Positions 12,776 through 24,014 of a stretch of 64,000 bases of DNA are shown one piece after another. Position numbers and translations under genes: made by a program. The DNA is from Cytospora piceicola (lineage: Eukaryota > Ascomycota > Sordariomycetes > Diaporthales > Cytosporaceae). Each line of letters starts with the position of its first letter. Position 1 is the stretch's first letter. The stretch is taken from the NCBI GenBank assembly GCA_023375675.1, contig JALQBC010000028.1, forward strand, positions 434,001 to 498,000. The letters run 5' to 3'. The notes under the pieces were generated by a model. The model had not been told where the DNA came from. It did not search any database and saw nothing but the letters and a program-made list of their open reading frames with translations.

Positions 12776-13639
12776 TTTGAATGGAACTGGGGAAATTGAT
12801 TTGCATTATAATCAGCAAACTCTCCATCTCAACGCTTCTCTCTCATCGCATCAAATCTCCTGAGACTTTATAGCTAGTCCCATTATAACCCTCTATCCTT
12901 AGAGTATATAAGTAAATCCATGGAGGTATAGTTAAGGCATTATCCATCAAGGCTGAAGATAAGGGTTAGGTCTAAATACTTGAGTACGTAATCCCATTAT
13001 TCCACTGTTACTTGCATTAGAGTTTAAGGGAAGGAGGCACGGTGATACTGTTCTATTCCTTTCTTTTCAGGTGAAGTGTTTACAATTCAACCAGAACTGT
13101 AATGTTCCCCTTTCCTAGGATTGGAACAGAAAGATTCGAACGCATATAATGTAGTGTAGACTGCCTACTTATCAAGCAGACCATCTACCTTCACAGTCTA
13201 TTTATAACTTGAATATGACAGTTATAGCTCCAATTTCCCTAGATATACTCTTATATAAATCGGGATTCCGTAATATTTTGGTGGCTTTCCCCGGAGGAAT
13301 CATTGTAGAATCCAGGATAGGCTTTTCGCCCAGCTCGTATTGACCCCCTTCAAGGTCGGATAAAGCACTGAAGATGTCTAACAGGAATGGGCTCAGAAGA
13401 ACCACCTGCACGTGGGGCCTAAAAAAGAGACATCAGGTTGAACATTATAAACAAAACAGAAGCAATCTCCCAGTTTTGAGCTTGTTTGCATTGCCTCTTA
13501 GGTGGTAACCCGTCGACGAGCTGCTGATGGTATTGAACGTGTCGCCATATGCAAGGTAGAATTTAAGATAGAATGTAATGTTTGGACTTATTAATATACC
13601 GAGCAGGCCATTACCTACACAAAAGCTGGCAAAGCCCAC
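12776..13639. other. AT-rich intergenic DNA with tRNA-like and coding relics
   Basis: This is a decayed stretch between the tRNA-Thr gene and the 3' end of the nucleoside permease. At about 13123-13200 (minus strand) there is a tRNA-like sequence: an anticodon-like loop reading TTGATAA and a TTCGAAT T-loop motif, but the acceptor and T stems do not pair. At 13202-13411 (minus) a 69-codon open frame looks protein-like. Neither can be called a functional gene. Confidence 0.4.
13202..13411 (-). pseudogene. Possible relic exon of an unidentified gene
   Basis: A minus-strand open frame of 69 codons with a balanced, protein-like composition (for example FLLDIFSALSDLEGG and PPGKATKILRNPDLY). It is preceded on the same strand by a pyrimidine run ending TTTTTTAG, a plausible 3' splice site just outside its 5' end. 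The upstream sequence is AT-rich and no partner exon could be joined. The family was not recognised. It may be the last exon of a gene eroded by point mutation, or chance. Confidence 0.25.
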
Positions 13640-15035
13640 CTAAGGAGCCCTAACCTTAATCACAGGCGCTCTCTTCGCGGCCTTCATCCGGGCCTGAAGT
13701 GCCCTCTTCCTCTTGACATCAGCCACCTTCCTGACCTTCACGCCCGCCTCGGCGGCATCGGCCCCCCTCTTCTCCAGGTCCCCCGTCTCGCCAGCCGGCA
13801 GCACAGCCAGGCCGTCCGTGATGCTGCCAGGCCCGAAGTCCGGCTCGCCGCCGAGGGACCCGAACACGTCGCCGACGTAGTTGGTCGCCTCGACGCCGTC
13901 CTTGTAGGTGCAGTTCCAGTCGCCCAGGACCCCCTTGGCGATCTCCACGCCGGTGCTGAAGATGTTCTGGATGGCGATCTCGAACCCGTTCTGGTCCATG
14001 ATGAGCAGGTGGTCGTAGGCCGAGACGCCGGGCGGCGGGCGGTCAAAGTCGGAGCCGGTCCGCATGAGGATGATGCGGGAGAAGTCGACGAGCCCCTCGA
14101 TGGCCATCCGGAGGAGGACCTCGAGCGTGGCGTTGTCCTCCTGCGCGGACATGCAGTAGTCGCCGGTCCCGTTCGTCCACAGGGTGGTCGTGTTGTCAAA
14201 GGCATCCGCGAGCAGCGAGCCGGAGTAGTACACATCGCTGGTGGCGCTGTCGCACAGCACCACGCTCGGGGCCGAGGCGCCGGCCGTGTACGCCTCGCCC
14301 TCGGCGGCGTAGCGGGCGCGGTACGCACCCGCGACGGAGTTGTCGCTCAGGTTGGCCTTGGACGCGAGCGCGAAGGCGGCCTGGCGCAGGTCCTCGTTGA
14401 GCTCGAAGACCTCGGTGCCGTACCACTCCTGGGGCATGGTGTCGGGCAGCAGGGTGTCGAAGCCGAAGTAGCCGGTGGTGAAGTTGTCGGGCATCTCGCG
14501 GGCGTCGAACTCGTACTGGAGGGCGACCTGCACGGCGAACCGGGACAGGGCCACGCCGCCGAGGGTCGACCACTTGGGGCTGACGCCGGCGATGCCGGCG
14601 ATCAGGAAGTAGGTCGACGTCAGGTCGAACTTGTCCGACAGGACGACCGAGGTGACGGTCGTGGCGGCGTTGATCTCCGACTCGCCCGTGGTGACCTGGC
14701 AGATCTCGTAGTCGGCCGTGCAGTGCACGTGGGGGAATAGCATGGACAGGCCGGGCGTGCTGATGTTGACGGCGAGGAGATCGCCCAGACCGCTGGCTGG
14801 CAGGTTCTCATACCAGACGTCTGCCTCGGGGCTGAACTGTAGGGTCTGTCAGTTTTGACTCAGGTGCCAGTGCGTCAAGTATAGCGGGGCAACACACCAT
14901 ACTGATGACGAAGAACTTGGGCGCGATTTTCAGGTCGCGGACTGCCAATGGAGCCTTGGGGGCCTTGACCGTGGCTGCTGCCGCCAGTTGGCTGACGGCA
15001 AGCAGCGCGGAGGCTGCCGTTGAGAAGAAGCGCAT
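13640..15035 (-). CDS. Purine nucleoside permease (NUP family), secreted or membrane-associated
   Basis: Exon 1 is 15035-14898 and exon 2 is 14836-13640. The 61-bp intron (GTGTGT...CTACAG) joins FVISM to FSPEADVWYENLP, giving 444 residues. The first 20 residues are a typical signal sequence ending in an alanine run. The body carries NUP-family segments in order: KFFVISMF, LPASGLGDLLAVN, HCTADYEICQ, FLIAGIAGVSPKWSTLGGVA, then the DYCMSAQEDNATLE and HLLIMDQNGFE regions. The Candida NUP protein transports purine nucleosides, and the fold resembles nucleoside phosphorylases. An unusual tail of about 45 residues is very rich in Lys, Arg and Ala and starts with a Kex2-type KR site. Third codon positions are extremely G/C-rich, which also creates a long meaningless frame on the opposite strand. 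Confidence 0.88.
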
Positions 15036-17913
15036 GCTTGTGAGAGTCGAACTTCTTGGACCGAGATGGCAGGGTTGCTTGTACCAGTCAACAAGGAATG
15101 TTGACAGCTGCAAGGTTACCGAGGAGGAGCGAGGCGGCGGGAAAGGGTGAAAGAGAGGCGATTCCGTAGTCAGAGGGGATGAGAGGAATAATAAATAAGC
15201 AAGGCACGATTCCGGTGGATAAGCCAAGGCTTTTTTGCTGTGCGATAATGGCCAGGACTCGCTCGGCGAATACCGTAATCTCTGGGCAAGTTCGTACGTC
15301 CCCGCTAGAGGGTTCGCAAGGGCATCCACAGCTATCGCAGTGATCAGCTCAGCCCCGGAGAGACACTTCCAATAGATATTCAAGGATAAAAGTCGCTGGT
15401 GGGGCCTGGAGACATAAGCAGCCAAATCGCCGGGCTGCTGGGTTTGTACCGGTTACGGAGAAGATGTTGATTATACGGTAGGCCGATCGAAATCCACTTG
15501 AGCTGCAGGAGGTGCATGAGTATCTTGGGTGGGTTCCGCTCTAGGAAGGCCGGATTTCCGGCAACGAGATGTAGTCGTGGGAGGTTTTGAGAGCACTTCA
15601 CCCAAAGCCACTCAATTGGTCCGACCACAGGTGTGTGGATGGCCTCAATCGAGTGACGATGAGCTACCTGAATACCTGAATTCCATTCAAGTTTAGTGAT
15701 AGCTTTGACGCCTGCAGAGAGAACGAAACACAGTCAATTCGTTAGCTGGCTGAAGGGGGAAGAGAACCGAGGTGACATCGCAGGATCGGTGACGTCCTCT
15801 CGGCGGCGCTATCTGGCTGATTGCAGGGCTCCAGCGCCCCGGGAAATCGGGACGAACTGCAAAACAACGGCGACTCAGAGATAAGGAAAACGCGACTGAG
15901 TTTATGATTCATGAATTTGCAATGCGAATTGGTCAATTACCTTGAGAGTCACGGTCGGTTCGTCCGTAATATTAAGACGAGAGGGAATCTCGCTGAGCAG
16001 CTGAGGCTTGTTCCAGATCACCACATGCACGGTAGCACCAAGCTGGCTGCTCTGTACGTAGCTCGCTTTCGGTAACACTGCGCCGCCGTTGAGGTATTGT
16101 CTCAGTTTGTTGGTGATATTTAGGACATGTAGTGAGACGTCGCTAAAATCCTCCCAGGCGGTATCGACAACGCTACCAACAACGGGTGTAACCCAAAACT
16201 ATGGCCCGGCTTGCCTGAGCTGCTGTGTTGGGCAGGTCGCCCCGTGCGCTACGGTGAAGGCGGTGTGCCAAACGATCAGGGGCGTAGATAAGAGAAGATG
16301 GGTGTTGAGCGTTGGCACATGTTGGTGGCTTCAGTGGCTTCAATAATGCAAGCCGTTTTGCGACGAGCTTCTCCTTTTGTTGTTGGGCCCAGGTGACACC
16401 GTTGAAAGATGATCGGGTGTCTCCATGTGAACGGACGGCGATCGTCAAGCTGTACTGAGAGCTAGCGACACGGCATCTTGGTGCTGGCTGGCGTCTCCAT
16501 CGAGACATCTGGAATGTTAGAGGTAGGGCTGCCGTCGGTGACGAGCAAATAAGGCAAGACAACGCTCGCAAGGCAGAGAGACCGAAGACCCAAGACCCAA
16601 GACCCAAAGAGTCGGGCTCGACGTTGCAAGCACCCCGTATCCTAATGCAAGGTACCAAGTGCGCCTGCAAGTTTTCGTACATAAGTGCACATACACACGC
16701 AAATCGTTTCCACAATGGGCACGCGACATTGTTCCGATGGGGTTTTGTGTGCGCAGCACGTTGTGTTTCATTCAGTTCGGTTCGTTTCTCGACGGTCCGG
16801 ATGATTAGAGCCGCCCTTGGACCGAATCAATGTTTTTGACGTGCCTACGCAGTCAAGTCATCATGACGATCCCGTCGTAGGTATGCCGGTCTCGGTAAGC
16901 AACGCCACATGCATGGTGTCAAGATTCTCGGGGAGCATCCTGAGAACGACGGCGTCGACGCGTGCATGAACTTGCACAAAATCCGGGGTGACTCGCTTCC
17001 GTGCGACTGAGACAAGATTATGGTGGCTGGATGACAGAGGTCTGTGGCAGGTCGCGAGGGTCAGTTTATCAATGAAGGGAACCGATTCATGTCATGTGGA
17101 AGAGGGATGGAGATTTGATGTTTGGCTTCAAGCAAAAAGCTCTCGACGTAACTCAGGGTTTAACCCTATATGTCTGAATACTTTACCCATCAGACCTATC
17201 CAATATGGATCACTTCCAGAGCAGAGTACCCACCCCCGCTGTCTTAACTTCGCTTCGCTTCGACGTTAGGGCTGCACATCGAGGTTCAGTGAAGAACCGG
17301 AAGATTATGTCTTGTATCCTCCGAGGTTTTCTTTGCTTCTTGTGCCAGGATTGATGCTTTTCATATCAGTCAATCTATTCCCCTTTACTGTGTTGGATAT
17401 TCCGAGCGTCTACCACGGCAGTTGACACAGTATTACGGTTCGCCTCCTTTACTTATTCTCCTTACTTCTTCCCCTGTGATCCCCCAGGTGCCGGCAATGT
17501 GATGAAACCTCCCTCATGGTTTTGGCAGATTGCTCAGAATGTACCTCCAACACCGCAGGGTAATTATTAAGATTATTGTTCTTGTTATTGTTATTCCCAG
17601 CCCTGATATATATAGTAAGCCCACATAAGCCCACGTAAGCCCCGCGTAAGCGTGCGGCAGAGAAAGTGCCAAGGCTTCTTAGCGGGTTCTGGACTCAGGC
17701 ACTTTCAGGGGCACAGACACACCTGCAATGACGATCACGCTGGTGTCGGACCCCACTCTGCCGCCTGTTGATTGAAGCACTTGGCGCTACCTGGCGCTAC
17801 CCGACAGCCAGCTGGATCGTTGACGTTGTACTCGTTGTGACATGAGAGTAGGGAACGAGACATGGAATGGGTCATTTGGTGGTGGTAATTCCACCAGTAA
17901 ACGGGTTGCCTTA

Positions 17914-17949
<36 letters not shown>

Positions 17950-18732
17950 AACGTTAGGTTGTAGCCGAGGAGGGTCAGGGGTTTTTTTCCTACAAGGGGA
18001 TTTGATGCTCTATGTTGTATGCATGCATGCATGCATGCATGTCCCACGATACCACAGTAGTGTACATAGAACATGTTTGAAGCGTTTGATGCTCTGTGTA
18101 GATCATGTCAACTGTTGATCCGAAACAGGAACGGCCCGGGGTCCCACGGGTGTTGCGGATCTCGCATCCCCCCGACGAGAGGCGGAAGCCTCCCTCGAAT
18201 CACAATTGTTGGCGAAGATCTTCGGCGAACCAGACCGAGATGAGCACCTGGACCCTCATCACAGTCCTCTAATGCCATCTTCTTGTTCTATCCAGTCCAC
18301 AATTCTGCTACCGTCAATGCCAGATCCATCCCATATCTACAACGGAAAAATAACCACCGCCGCCGTGAACCCGGGGCCGGGACTGGAACCAGAGGACCAG
18401 ACATGGGCAAAGCATGGTACATACACCAACATCATGTTGTGTGTATGTGGGGGCATGCAGCCCTGGCCCCCTTAATGTTTGCACGCGCGGCTCCATGGTG
18501 TTTCAATCCATCAGGAGAGGCTTCATCTAGGTTGTCGACTGGGATTTTAGATATGTCAAAATAGAACACCCCGGCTGCAGACCTGCATGGAAAACTTCTA
18601 TTTAAGCTTGCTTCCTCAGTCCTCAACGGTCTCCCGAGTCTTGTTTGGTATCACTATCATTCTTTTCGGGGTTTTGTAAACACCACACACTCTCTTTTTA
18701 ACCCATTTTCACTCGTTTGAAACAGTATCATC
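15036..18732. other. Intergenic region with microsatellites, no supported gene
   Basis: The region separates two divergently transcribed genes. It contains an AAGACCC short tandem near 16580-16605, TAAGCCCAC repeats near 17615-17645, a GT dinucleotide run of about 17 units at roughly 17915-17949, and an ATGC tetranucleotide run near 18019-18042. Open frames here are short and two-stranded. The 130 bases before 18733 contain C/T-rich leader sequence for the pectin lyase. Confidence 0.6.
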
Positions 18733-20059
18733 ATGCGTTCCGCATCCGTTCTTGCCGCCGGCTTCGCGGCCATGGCGCAGGCCGCCACCGTCGCCGTCTC
18801 TGGAACTCCTGAGGGATTCGCTGCATCCGTTACTGGTGGTGGTGATGCCGAGGCAGTCTACCCTACCACTACCGATGAGCTGTATGTACTTTCACCCCCT
18901 TTGGATATTTGGGCAATGTTTCCCATGTTTTCCATTTCCCATGTTTCCCTTCAGAACATACTGACTTGTCACTCACAGGGTCTCATACCTCACCGACTCC
19001 GAGGCTCGGGTCATCGTGCTCCAGAAGACCTTCGACTTCACCGGTACCGAGGGCACCACCAATGGCTCCGGCTGTGCTCCCTGGGGCACGGATGACGCTT
19101 GCCAGCTGGCCATCAACAAGGATGACTGGTGCACCAACTACGAGCCTGATGCTCCCACCGTCAGCGTCTCATACGACAACGCTGGTCTGAACCCCATCAA
19201 CGTCGCCTCCGACAAGACCATCCTCGGTGATGGGTCCTCCGGAGTCATCAAGGGCAAGGGTCTCTACCTCGCCAACGGCGTGGAGAACGTCATCATCCAG
19301 AACATCCGCATCACCGAGCTGAACCCCAAGTACGTCTGGGGTGGTGATGCCATCACCCTGGCCGGCACTGATCTGATCTGGATCGACCACGTCACCACCG
19401 ACAACATTGGCCGCCAGCACATCGTCCTCGGCGAGGCTGCCTCCAACCGTGTCACCATCACCAACAGCAACATCGATGGTGAATCCACCTACTCTGCCAC
19501 CTGCGATGGCTACCACTACTGGAACCTGTACTTCACCGGCTCCGACGACCAGATCACCTTCAAGAACAACTACGTCCACCACTTCAGCGGCCGTGCCCCC
19601 AAGCTCGGAGGCAGCACCCTCCTCCACGCCGTCAACAACTACGTAAGCCTGACCCGAATCCCCTTTCCCACCATAAGGTAGCAAAGCATCCGAACTTTAC
19701 TGACATCCTTCCCTCTACAGTGGTACGAGTCCACCGGCCACGGCTTCGAGGTCGGTGAGGGCGCCTACGTCCTGGCCGAGGGCAACGTCTTCAGCGACGT
19801 CACCACCATCTACGAGGATGGCGATGCCACCACCGTCTACACCGTCAACGACTCCACCGGCGAGTCCGCCTGCTCCGACTACCTCGGCCGCGACTGTGTG
19901 GCCAACAGCTTCTCCAACTCGGGCGCCTTCTCCTTCTCCGACAGCTCGGTGCTGTCCAAGTTCACCTCCGCCAAGTCCAACGGCATCGCCACCGCTGACT
20001 CCGCGTCTTCCGTCACCGGCCTGTCCAGCACCACTGGACACGGTGTCATCTCCTCCTAA
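18733..20059 (+). CDS. Secreted pectin lyase (polysaccharide lyase family 1)
   Basis: Three exons (18733-18881, 18979-19642, 19721-20059) give 383 residues. The introns are 97 and 78 bp with GTATGT and GTAAGC donors. Residues 1-17 form a signal peptide ending AQA. The parallel beta-helix motifs of fungal pectin lyases are present: [51 protein letters not shown], then [12 protein letters not shown], whose Arg corresponds to the catalytic arginine, and [19 protein letters not shown]. The GRQH and HYWN segments favour pectin lyase (cleaves methyl-esterified pectin by beta-elimination, EC 4.2.2.10) over pectate lyase. The C-terminus is Ser/Thr-rich with no GPI signal. The product would act on plant cell walls outside the cell. 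Confidence 0.93.
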
Positions 20060-20375
20060 GCTGCCCACCAGCCTCCTCCAGCTTGTCTCGGAGGTGCATG
20101 GCTCCCGGCGGAGCAGGATGAGAGCCTGGTGTAGGGTCCTCGGTTCCGGCAGATATTAATCATACTGGAGCCCGAAAGGGGGGAGAAGCAAGTCTTTGAA
20201 CTTCAGTTGTATATATATACATATGCTTTACTTCATGAATGATACTGTTTTATTCGAACTTGCATGATTTGTGTTTTAATTGGAACGACATACGATCCAG
20301 CCATACGTGAAACCGAACAGCAAAACCAACCAACAAAACAAACAACACAAAAACAAAAAGATAAAAAAAGAAATT
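20060..20375. other. 3' flank of pectin lyase and tRNA-Arg terminator
   Basis: It contains the pectin lyase 3' untranslated region and an A-rich stretch at about 20335-20375. On the minus strand that stretch supplies T runs for termination of the tRNA-Arg gene. No other feature is seen. Confidence 0.6.
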
Positions 20376-20447
20376 TGACCTGTGCAGGGGTCGAACCTGC
20401 AATCTCCTGATTCGTAGTCAGACGCCTTGCCATTGGGCCAACAGGCC
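20376..20447 (-). tRNA. tRNA-Arg (ACG anticodon)
   Basis: Seventy-two bases fold as a cloverleaf on the minus strand: acceptor GGCCTGT with ACAGGTC (one G-T pair), D arm GCCC/AGGC with one mismatch, anticodon stem TCTGA/TCAGG around loop CTACGAA (anticodon ACG), and T arm GCAGG/CCTGC with loop TTCGACC. Discriminator A. No intron. A TTTCTTTTTTTATC tract follows the 3' end. It reads CGN codons through inosine at position 34. Confidence 0.94.
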
Positions 20448-20992
20448 GATATTTGCTGGTAATTATTAGTTTACTTAACGTCAAATTGACTTACTCAATG
20501 TCGACTCGACCCGCTCGTAGTAGTCAAGTTTGCTGGTGTCCGAGTCGCGAAAGTTCTTCTCCGTCTCCTGCAACATCAACTGGGTTAAGTTATTCTTTCG
20601 AGCAGCCACCTCAAGGCTTCTGGCAAACATAAACCAGCAGGATAATTGGGGACATCCAGTTGATTCTCCGAGTTCTTGGAGTCGTGGATCAATATTGCGG
20701 TGGTAGGGGACATATTATCTCTATAACCGGTGCATATTGTAATCAGAGCTTTGATGTGAGCGGAAGTCGATTTGTAACATCTCAAGTCTTCTTGGGAACA
20801 TGGAGTTGAGGTAAGTAAGCCAGTACAGCAAACATATCTTAATGCTGCCCGTGGTTCTCTGGCACCGAAAACCGAGGTAGCACTAGTAATTATATGATCC
20901 ATTGGTTAGTGCTCACTGTTTCCGTTTCATGTGGGAAGGAGGGAAGGAATATGCATTGTAGGTAGACGGGAAGCATATTGGGTTTATCCCAA
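20448..20992. other. Intergenic DNA with a possible relic exon
   Basis: On the minus strand, 20630-20481 is an open frame of 49 codons with a strikingly protein-like, charged composition (for example SLEVAARKNNLTQLMLQ and DSDTSKLDYYERVES). It starts 5' of the tRNA-Arg gene and stops 34 bases from it. A 3' splice-like TTGCCAG lies within its first codons. No upstream partner exon is evident and the family is not recognised. The rest of this stretch shows nothing. Confidence 0.35.
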
Positions 20993-21000
20993 GGTCTATG
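20993..21000. repeat. Left 8-bp target-site duplication
   Basis: GGTCTATG here is repeated exactly at 21423-21430, directly flanking both ends of the element 21001-21422. Eight bases is the target duplication length of hAT transposons. Confidence 0.85.
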
Positions 21001-21422
21001 TAGGGATGCCCAACCTGTTTTTTTTGTTTTTTGTTTTTTGTGTGTGAAATGCCATATCACACATATTTTTTCAAAAAAAACATGGTGTTTGAAATGCCCT
21101 TCTAAAAGGGGTAATATTGAGGCTATCACCAGCCCCTGAGGGCGCCATGGGGCGCCATAGGCGCCATTCTGATCACTCTTCTTCCGAGCCTAATTCGAGA
21201 TCTGTCAGGTCTGATAGTTCGTCTTCAGAATCGTCGCCCTTGACCTAGATCGTAGACCCGGCAGGCAAAATATGGTCACGTGACTGGTGGCACTAGGCCA
21301 TATCCGGGTGCGCTAATCCCAAAATGGTAATTGTGGAGTAAAAAACGTAAAAAACAGTTGTTTTCAATGGCCATATAAAAAACAGTGTGTTATGAAAAAA
21401 ACAGTGTTTTTGGGCATCCCTA
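21001..21422. mobile_element. Non-autonomous hAT-like DNA transposon (422 bp)
   Basis: The ends are inverted repeats: the left end starts TAGGGATGCCCAACCTG and the right end, read inward on the minus strand, starts TAGGGATGCCCAAAAACAC. The first 13 bases are identical. Inside the right end the motif CTGTTTTTT recurs about three times, and similar T runs lie inside the left end. Such subterminal repeats are typical binding sites for hAT transposases. Exact 8-bp duplications flank the element. A minus-strand acidic tail of about 22 codons (GDDSEDELSDLTDLELGSEE, stop near 21170) may be the last remnant of a transposase C-terminus; an in-frame stop lies just before it. No transposase domain remains, so movement would need an enzyme supplied from elsewhere. 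Confidence 0.82.
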
Positions 21423-21430
21423 GGTCTATG
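21423..21430. repeat. Right 8-bp target-site duplication
   Basis: An exact copy of GGTCTATG from 20993-21000, immediately outside the right inverted repeat of the hAT-like element. Confidence 0.85.
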
Positions 21431-22059
21431 ATCAGTCAGAGAGAATGACGGCAATATTGGATGCGAGACAAAAAAGGATGCCAGTTTGTCACTAAGGTTG
21501 AGGCTTCTTCTAGAGCCTTTCCTAGGCGCACATTCGTCTCGTGCGACAATGCAAATCAACGAAGCCAGGTTTGGACCAGATGTGTCAAGAAGTACAAACT
21601 CAATATTTAACTAGGCCTGTGTCACCAAGATTGCAAAAGCCTTGGGCAGACCCATGCGAGGAATAACTCCGATTCACATCAGGCGAGTTCATAGATCGGC
21701 GATCCTGTGCTCGACAAACAGATGTAGCTTCAAAGGGTTGAGCCCAAAACATTGCTTGGAGCAAATATTGATGATTTCGAAATGTCGCCAAATACTGTTA
21801 CGGTAGCGTACCACTAGTTTAGGATTCCCGCCTGGAAAATAGCACAAGAACATTTGGTGTTCTGAACATTGTAAGAATTGATAGTCTATCATCATATAAA
21901 TATACCAGGACGCTGTTAGACATCTCATGTCACCGCTGCACATGTGTGTGCAACGGCCACATGCGTATATATTCGCCTTCCCAACATGAGCGAGGAATGG
22001 ATCGATGGGGTATAGTATAATATTATCACACATTCCTCCCAGGCTCGACGGTCTCCACC
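21431..22059. other. Intergenic, 3' flank of the siderophore transporter
   Basis: No supported gene. The segment holds the 3' untranslated region of the minus-strand transporter and unremarkable DNA. A long minus-strand open frame that enters this region is an out-of-frame shadow of the transporter. Confidence 0.6.
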
Positions 22060-24014
22060 TCAGAAGACCATACCCTTGACCTGGGGAACCTCGGCCAGGT
22101 CGATGTCCCGAATCATGAGGGTCCAGGCGATGGACAGCGCCATGATGCCGGTCCCCGCGGCCAGCATCCGCGTCTGCGCGTAGGCGTACGCCTTCTGGAT
22201 GGCCTTCCTCGTGACGCTGCCGACGGGGTAGCTCAGCTGGGTGGTGAGGTCGTCGTAGATGAGGTCGAGGTTGGCCAGCTCGGACGCGGGGAGGTTCCAC
22301 TCGAGGGACTTCTTGAAGGTGTTTGTCCAGATGGCGCCCGAGATGGTGGCGCCCAGGGCGTCGCCCACGGTGCCGACGACGTAGAGCAGGGCGAGCACCG
22401 AGGCGACGTGCTGGTGGTCGACGGCGGCCAGGATGGCCAGCTGCTCGACGATGATGAAGACGCTGCCGCCGATGGAGATGAAGACCTGGCACATGACGAG
22501 GTAGCCGACCGACTGGTTGGCCCGGCGGAAGTAGATCATCAGGCCCTGGGTGAAGATGTACAGGGGCACGCTGATGTACAGCAGCCACTTGAAGCGGCCG
22601 GTCCGGCGGATCATCCAGCCGACAAACAGCAGGAGCACGCCCGAGACCACGTCGAAGGTGTTGCTGACGTATCCGGCCTCGGCGATGGTCAGGTCGTTGA
22701 CGACCTGCAGGAAGGACGTGTAATAGTTGGCCCAGCAGTAGTAGGCGAGCTGGTATGTGGCGTCCAGGAGACACGCCCCGACGACGGTCCGGTTGGTGAG
22801 GAACTCGAGGTTGAGCAGCGGCGTAGGCGCGAACTTCCACTCGTAGATGGCGAAGACGAAGAGCATGGAAAATCCGACCACGATCATGGCGATGATGTAG
22901 CCCGAAGCCCAGCCGTGAGGAGCCTCGTCGGCTATGTCGAAGGGAAGGAGGAACACCGTGAGGCCGACAGAGAACAGAATGACACCGAGCAAGTCGAGCT
23001 CCTTCACGTAGTACCAGATGCTCTCCAGAGTAGTCCGGCCGCTGTCCCTGTTGGCGATAAGACCCTTCTTTTCGGCCTTTTTGAGGTTGTGCTTCAAAAC
23101 GAAAAATAGAGGGGCGGACACGAAGGGGAGGATAATGGCAAAACAGCCGAAGCCCCATCGCCAGCTGACTTTGTAGTAAAAGTCGTCGGCGATCTTCGCA
23201 CCAGCGAACGCGGTGATGATGTACGGAGAGGACGTGAAGGCATAAGCCAGACCTCTGTTCTTAAGCTTGGAGGCATCAGCAGTGATAACATCCACGCAGT
23301 AGGTCATGCCACCGAACCCAATGGTGTAAAAGACCTATATGCTTACTGTTAGCGTTTGTACATATCATCGTGACTGTTATGGAAAGTCTTACGTAGGCAG
23401 CACAGAAGGTGGGGAGGTTGTGGCATGCAGCCATCATAATCAAGCCTATCGTAGCGAGGGTCGTCATAAAGGCAAAACCTTGAGGTCGGCCCCAGACGTC
23501 CATGATTTTGGACAAGGGGACGTATATAGCAGCTGACAGGGCATCTGCGACAATGTAGATAACATTGAGCAGCGAGTGCGACTCGAAATTACTCGTGACG
23601 AAAGGCAGCAGGCTGGAGAGAATCGAGGACTGGAGCGCATTGACAAAGTAAAGCATCCAGATGCTATAGAAGGGATTGATATTAGCTGGCTGGATATATG
23701 CATAAGCTAATGGGCAGCGAGAGGACAAGGACGTACTTGGCAAAGACCATTATCAGCGCCGTCCTCGACCAGCTCAGGGTCACGGCCTCAACATCCTGCA
23801 CACCATATTGTACATTCTCGTCGGGGAGTTCTGCTGATCGTTCCTCATTTCTGTTGCTTGCGGTAGCATCGTCGGTAGCCTCATCGGTGGCGGTGGCGGG
23901 ATCCTTCTTGGTTTCTGTTCTCGCCGGGTTCTCAGTCATCTCGACTGAAGTGCCCAAAGCATCGTCGGTGGCCGTCCGTCGGAACGGCGCTCTGAGCTTG
24001 GCAAAGGCCGACAT
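22060..24014 (-). CDS. Siderophore-iron transporter, MFS SIT family
   Basis: Three exons (24014-23737, 23663-23393, 23334-22060) give 607 residues. The introns are 73 bp (GTACGT...TATAG) and 58 bp (GTAAGA...ATATAG). An 85-residue acidic, Thr-rich cytosolic N-terminus precedes about 14 membrane helices. SIT hallmarks are IWMLYFVNALQSSI in helix 1, SKIMDVWGRPQGF in loop 2-3, VFYTIGFGGMTYCVDV, RGLAYAFTSSPYIITAF, the WRWGFGCFAI motif, and the NYYTSFLQVVNDLTIAEAGY region. Family members (MirA, MirB, Sit1) import ferric siderophores at the plasma membrane by proton symport. The ATG at 24014 was preferred over an upstream one because it begins the usual MSAF-type N-terminus. The first splice choice (AA|GTACGT) was fixed by the reading phase. 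A cluster of GATA sites upstream suggests iron-dependent repression. Confidence 0.93.

Noticed and set aside
13123..13200. Candidate tRNA with a GAT-like anticodon
   Set aside because: Only the anticodon-like loop and T-loop words are present. Acceptor and T stems do not pair, so it was kept as a relic and not called a gene.
14009..14740. A 243-codon plus-strand frame opposite the nucleoside permease
   Set aside because: It is a codon-bias shadow: the permease uses G or C at nearly every third position, which removes stops on the other strand. Its composition (Gly, Val, Glu, Arg) is typical of such shadows.
17915..18042. GT and ATGC microsatellites as possible regulatory elements or a repeat array like CRISPR
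   Set aside because: They are simple sequence repeats without spacers, and CRISPR arrays are not expected in a fungal genome.
22408..23109. A 233-codon plus-strand frame opposite the siderophore transporter
   Set aside because: It has the same shadow effect as above; the opposite strand carries a complete, spliced MFS protein.
21689..23158. A 489-codon minus-strand frame overlapping the transporter
   Set aside because: It is out of frame with the transporter, rich in Arg, His, Gly and Pro, and has no domain; the transporter frame explains the DNA.
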